Assembly: GCA_963830565.1 (NCBI GenBank)
Contig: CAWHMO010000010.1
Coordinates: 248,001 to 312,000, forward strand
Length of the DNA: 64,000 bases
Reading direction: 5' to 3'
From: DATFDN01 sp963830565
Lineage (GTDB): Bacteria; Pseudomonadota; Alphaproteobacteria; Acetobacterales; Acetobacteraceae
Positions 61,828-64,000 of the stretch are shown in pieces. The notes under the pieces were generated by a model. It was not told the origin of the DNA, ran no database searches, and saw only the letters and a program-made list of their open reading frames with translations. The stretch's first letter is position 1. The number at the start of each line of letters is the position of its first letter. The position numbers and the translations under genes are program-made.

Positions 61828-62285
61828 TGGGCCGGTCCGCGCCGCCGCAGCAGCATCGCGTAGCTACAAGGCGGCACCTGGAAGTCGATCACGCCGCGGA
61901 ACGCGTCTCCCTCGAAATGGCCGACCAGCGTGTTCTGCCCGTAGATCATCCGTAGCCCGCCCTCCTCGCCGATAGTGCCCCGGAAGGGACCGAAGGTCAC
62001 TGCGCGTCCCGCGACCCGGAAATCGGCGGCGTGGCGAAGCTCGGCGCAGCGTGCGCCGGCGCTGTCCAGCGCCTGGGCCGTACCCGCGTACACTCCATCG
62101 TGGCCATAGGCGGTCGAGGGTGCCGGCCGGGGCACCGGCTGCGTGCCGGCCACAGGGAGCGTCGTGTACACGGCGGTCAGCTCCAGCGGGCCGCCGCCGG
62201 GAGGCGTGGTATAGACCTGGGTGCAGGCCGCGAGCGCCGCGCTGGCGGCAGCCAGCGACAGCGTACGGCCGAACCATGCGCGCAT
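61824..62285 (-). CDS. Lipoprotein, unknown
   Basis: 153 aa. Signal with lipobox LAAC (ASAALAACTQVYTTPPG). After a Pro-rich linker, the C-terminal half (GTAQALDSAGARCAELRHAA, GPFRGTIGEEGGLRMIYGQN, GHFEGDAFRGVIDF) looks like a small beta domain. No family recognised. Translationally coupled to the PAS gene. Confidence 0.65.
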   Translation of the reverse strand: MRAWFGRTLSLAAASAALAACTQVYTTPPGGGPLELTAVYTTLPVAGTQPVPRPAPSTAYGHDGVYAGTAQALDSAGARCAELRHAADFRVAGRAVTFGPFRGTIGEEGGLRMIYGQNTLVGHFEGDAFRGVIDFQVPPCSYAMLLRRRGPAQ

Positions 62286-62380
62286 GGGCTGATCCGTCCT
62301 TCGTGCGTGACATGCGCCGACCGCGCCCGGCCTTCAACACCCTCCTTGCCGGATTGGACAGGGCGCAAGATCATACCCGC

Positions 62381-63094
62381 ATGACCTGGTCCATCCTTGC
62401 CCACGACCCCGAGTCCGGCGCCCTGGGCGCTGCGGTCGCCTCCCGCTTCTTCGCCGTCGGCGCGCTCTGCCTGCATGTCGAGGGCGGCGTTGCGGCGCTG
62501 TCCACCCAGGCGCTGGTCAACCCGCTCTATGGGGTGGAGGCGATGCCGAGACTCCGCGTCGGCGACGACCCGCGCGCGGTTCTCGCCGCGCTGACCGATC
62601 CCGACCCCGGCGCGCCGCACCGGCAACTCCATATTCTCGATGCCGCCGGGCGAGTTGCGCAGCATACCGGCGCGGCGTGCGTCGCCTGGGCCGGGCATGT
62701 CCAGGGCACGGATGTTTCGGTCGCCGGCAACATGCTGGCCGGCCCGCTTGTGGTCGCGCGCACGCTGGAGGCGTTCGTGGCCGCGCGCGGGACCCTGGCC
62801 GAGCGGCTGCTGGCCGCCATGGAGGCGGGAGAGGCGGCGGGTGGCGACAAGCGCGGCAAGCAGTCGGCGGCGCTGAAGGTCTGCACGCGCGACCCCTACC
62901 CCGATCTCGACATCCGCGCCGACGACCATCCCGACCCGCTGGCCGAGCTGCGGCGCCTGTATCGGGTCAGTCAGGAGCGTTTCGCCGTGTTCCGCCGCCT
63001 GCTGCCCGGCGCCGATAGTCGGTGGGGCGTTCATGATCGCGCGGTGATCGACGCGATCATCGCCCGCGACGCGCGCCCGCCTGGCGAAGCGTGA
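62381..63094 (+). CDS. DUF1028 family Ntn-hydrolase-like protein
   Basis: 237 aa. MTWSILAHDPESGALGAAVAS with SRFFAVGALCLHVEGGVAAL is the DUF1028 signature, with a candidate N-terminal nucleophile region and VSVAGNMLAGPLVV. C-terminal KVCTRDPYPDLDIRADDHPD. Proposed to be a hydrolase with the Ntn fold; substrate unknown. It often neighbours peptide-uptake genes, and here the next gene 25 bp away is a peptide-type binding protein. Confidence 0.82.
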   Translation: MTWSILAHDPESGALGAAVASRFFAVGALCLHVEGGVAALSTQALVNPLYGVEAMPRLRVGDDPRAVLAALTDPDPGAPHRQLHILDAAGRVAQHTGAACVAWAGHVQGTDVSVAGNMLAGPLVVARTLEAFVAARGTLAERLLAAMEAGEAAGGDKRGKQSAALKVCTRDPYPDLDIRADDHPDPLAELRRLYRVSQERFAVFRRLLPGADSRWGVHDRAVIDAIIARDARPPGEA

Positions 63095-63119
63095 TCCACG
63101 ATAAACGACGGAGAGCCTG

Positions 63120-64000
63120 ATGCGACGCTTCGCCCTCGGCCTGGTCTGCGCGCTGGCCTTGCTGCCCGGCGTGGCCGCGTCCGCGCAGGAAAAGACGCTG
63201 CGCATCGGACTGCGCGAGGACCCCGACCTGCTCGATCCGACGCTGGGCTCCAGCTATGTCGGACGCATCGTCTTCGCAGGGCTGTGCGACAAGCTGTTCG
63301 ACGTCTCGCCCAAGCTCGAGATCGTGCCGCAGCTCGCCACCGGCTACGAATACAAGGACCCGACGCATCTGGTGATCCATCTGCGCCAAGGGGTGAAATT
63401 CCAGGACGGGGAGCCGGTGGACGCCGAGGCGGTGAAGTTCACGCTGCTGCGCGACCTGAACGCCACGGGCAGCATGCGGCGGAGCGAGATCAGCTCGATC
63501 GCCAACATCGTCGTGATCGACCCGCTGACGGTGCAGCTCGATCTGAAGGCGCCGGACGCGCCGCTGATCGCGCAGCTCGCCGACCGCTCCGGCATCGTGC
63601 TGCCACCGAAGGCGGTGCAGCAGGCGGGCGACAAGTTCGGCCTGCATCCGGTCTGCTCCGGCCCGTTCAGCTTTGTCGAGCGCGTGCCGCAGGACCGCAT
63701 CGTGCTGCAGCGTTTCCCTGGCTATTGGAACGCCGGAGCGATCCATTTCGACCGGGTGGTGTACTTGCCGAACCCGAACCCGGCGGTGCGGCTGGCCAAC
63801 CTGCAGGCCGGGGCGCTTGATCTGGTCGAGTACATCGTGCCGACCGACGTGCCGGCGGTGCAGAAGGATCCCAGGCTGAAGCTCGCGATCGGCGACAGCC
63901 TGTTCTATCAGGGCACTACCTTCAACGTTGGCAATGGCTCGCAGGCCAACTCGCCGGTCGGGCAGAGCGCGTCGGTCCGCCAAGCCTTCGAGCTGTCGCT
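63120..64000 (+). CDS. ABC transporter substrate-binding protein, peptide type (3' cut by window)
   Basis: At least 293 aa, continuing past the window. Signal peptide (FALGLVCALALLPGVAASA). SBP family 5: LRIGLREDPDLLDPTLG, VIHLRQGVKFQDGEPVDAEA, SCSGPF-like HPVCSGPFSFVERV and QRFPGYWNAGAIHFDRVV. Binds dipeptides, oligopeptides or related ligands for an importer probably encoded downstream. GGAGAG upstream fits the ATG. Confidence 0.9.
   Translation, partial: MRRFALGLVCALALLPGVAASAQEKTLRIGLREDPDLLDPTLGSSYVGRIVFAGLCDKLFDVSPKLEIVPQLATGYEYKDPTHLVIHLRQGVKFQDGEPVDAEAVKFTLLRDLNATGSMRRSEISSIANIVVIDPLTVQLDLKAPDAPLIAQLADRSGIVLPPKAVQQAGDKFGLHPVCSGPFSFVERVPQDRIVLQRFPGYWNAGAIHFDRVVYLPNPNPAVRLANLQAGALDLVEYIVPTDVPAVQKDPRLKLAIGDSLFYQGTTFNVGNGSQANSPVGQSASVRQAFELS

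Noticed and set aside
1..64000. CRISPR arrays, tRNA and rRNA genes
   Set aside because: No regularly spaced repeats and no cloverleaf or rRNA-like segments were noticed on either strand.

Overview
The window is one continuous stretch of very GC-rich, gene-dense DNA that reads as an alphaproteobacterial chromosome. The closest fit from gene content and order is the Rhodospirillales, probably Acetobacteraceae. Supporting this are a fused aroK-aroB gene next to xerD, a dciA-dsbA-smc block facing mutY, the ruvCAB-ybgC-tolQRAB run, dmeRF, OprB-type porins and many D-aminoacylase/hydantoinase catabolic genes. The identification is inferred from content only. There are no rRNA or tRNA genes, no CRISPR array and no prophage. 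One decayed transposon is present.

Layout. 1-1.05 kb: end of an NdvA-like glucan exporter. 1.1-2.2 kb: a two-subunit thiamine-diphosphate decarboxylase. 2.3-5.7 kb: a four-repeat membrane protein divergent from a quinol-dependent nitric oxide reductase, with an operator-like repeat between them. 6-13.5 kb: SnoaL-like protein, galE, small exported proteins, a Wza-like polysaccharide export lipoprotein divergent from an ATP-grasp protein, a TPR protein, and a DUF2231-Rieske-hemerythrin fusion. 13.5-18.4 kb: fatty acid/amino acid catabolism (enoyl-CoA hydratase, D-aminoacylase, MFS transporter, esterase). 18.4-19.9 kb: a toxin-antitoxin locus broken by a truncated IS5-type element. 19.9-22.7 kb: xerD, a 47-codon membrane peptide, and aroK-aroB. 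22.8-24.4 kb: nickel/cobalt resistance dmeRF. 24.4-26.1 kb: a flavin reductase plus flavin monooxygenase pair. 26.1-30.7 kb: ATP-dependent DNA ligase, yebC, a monooxygenase-fold protein and a thiolase, with REP-like hairpins. 30.8-36.5 kb: smc, dsbA, dciA and mutY. 36.5-40.8 kb: a small exported protein, and an OprB porin divergent from a metal ABC transporter with a Zur-like palindrome between them. 40.9-49.1 kb: a two-domain glycosyltransferase, hydantoinase subunits, a quinone oxidoreductase and small proteins. 49.2-55.5 kb: ruvCAB-ybgC-tolQRAB. 55.6-61.2 kb: TonB, NarL-type response regulator, histidine kinase and TonB-dependent receptor, forming a regulated outer-membrane uptake unit. 61.2-64 kb: a possible small RNA, PAS protein, lipoprotein, DUF1028 hydrolase and the start of a peptide-type ABC binding protein.

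Two things dominate the reading. First, at least 17 conserved genes or gene parts change reading frame, and nearly all the changes are single extra bases, including in core genes such as aroB, smc and ybgC. This looks like residual sequencing or consensus error rather than gene decay, so those genes are annotated as whole CDSs with the shift position noted. Second, the most biologically interesting units are the membrane DUF2231-Rieske-hemerythrin fusion, the TonB/two-component/receptor unit with paired operator-like repeats, and the porin-metal transporter pair that shares one palindrome.
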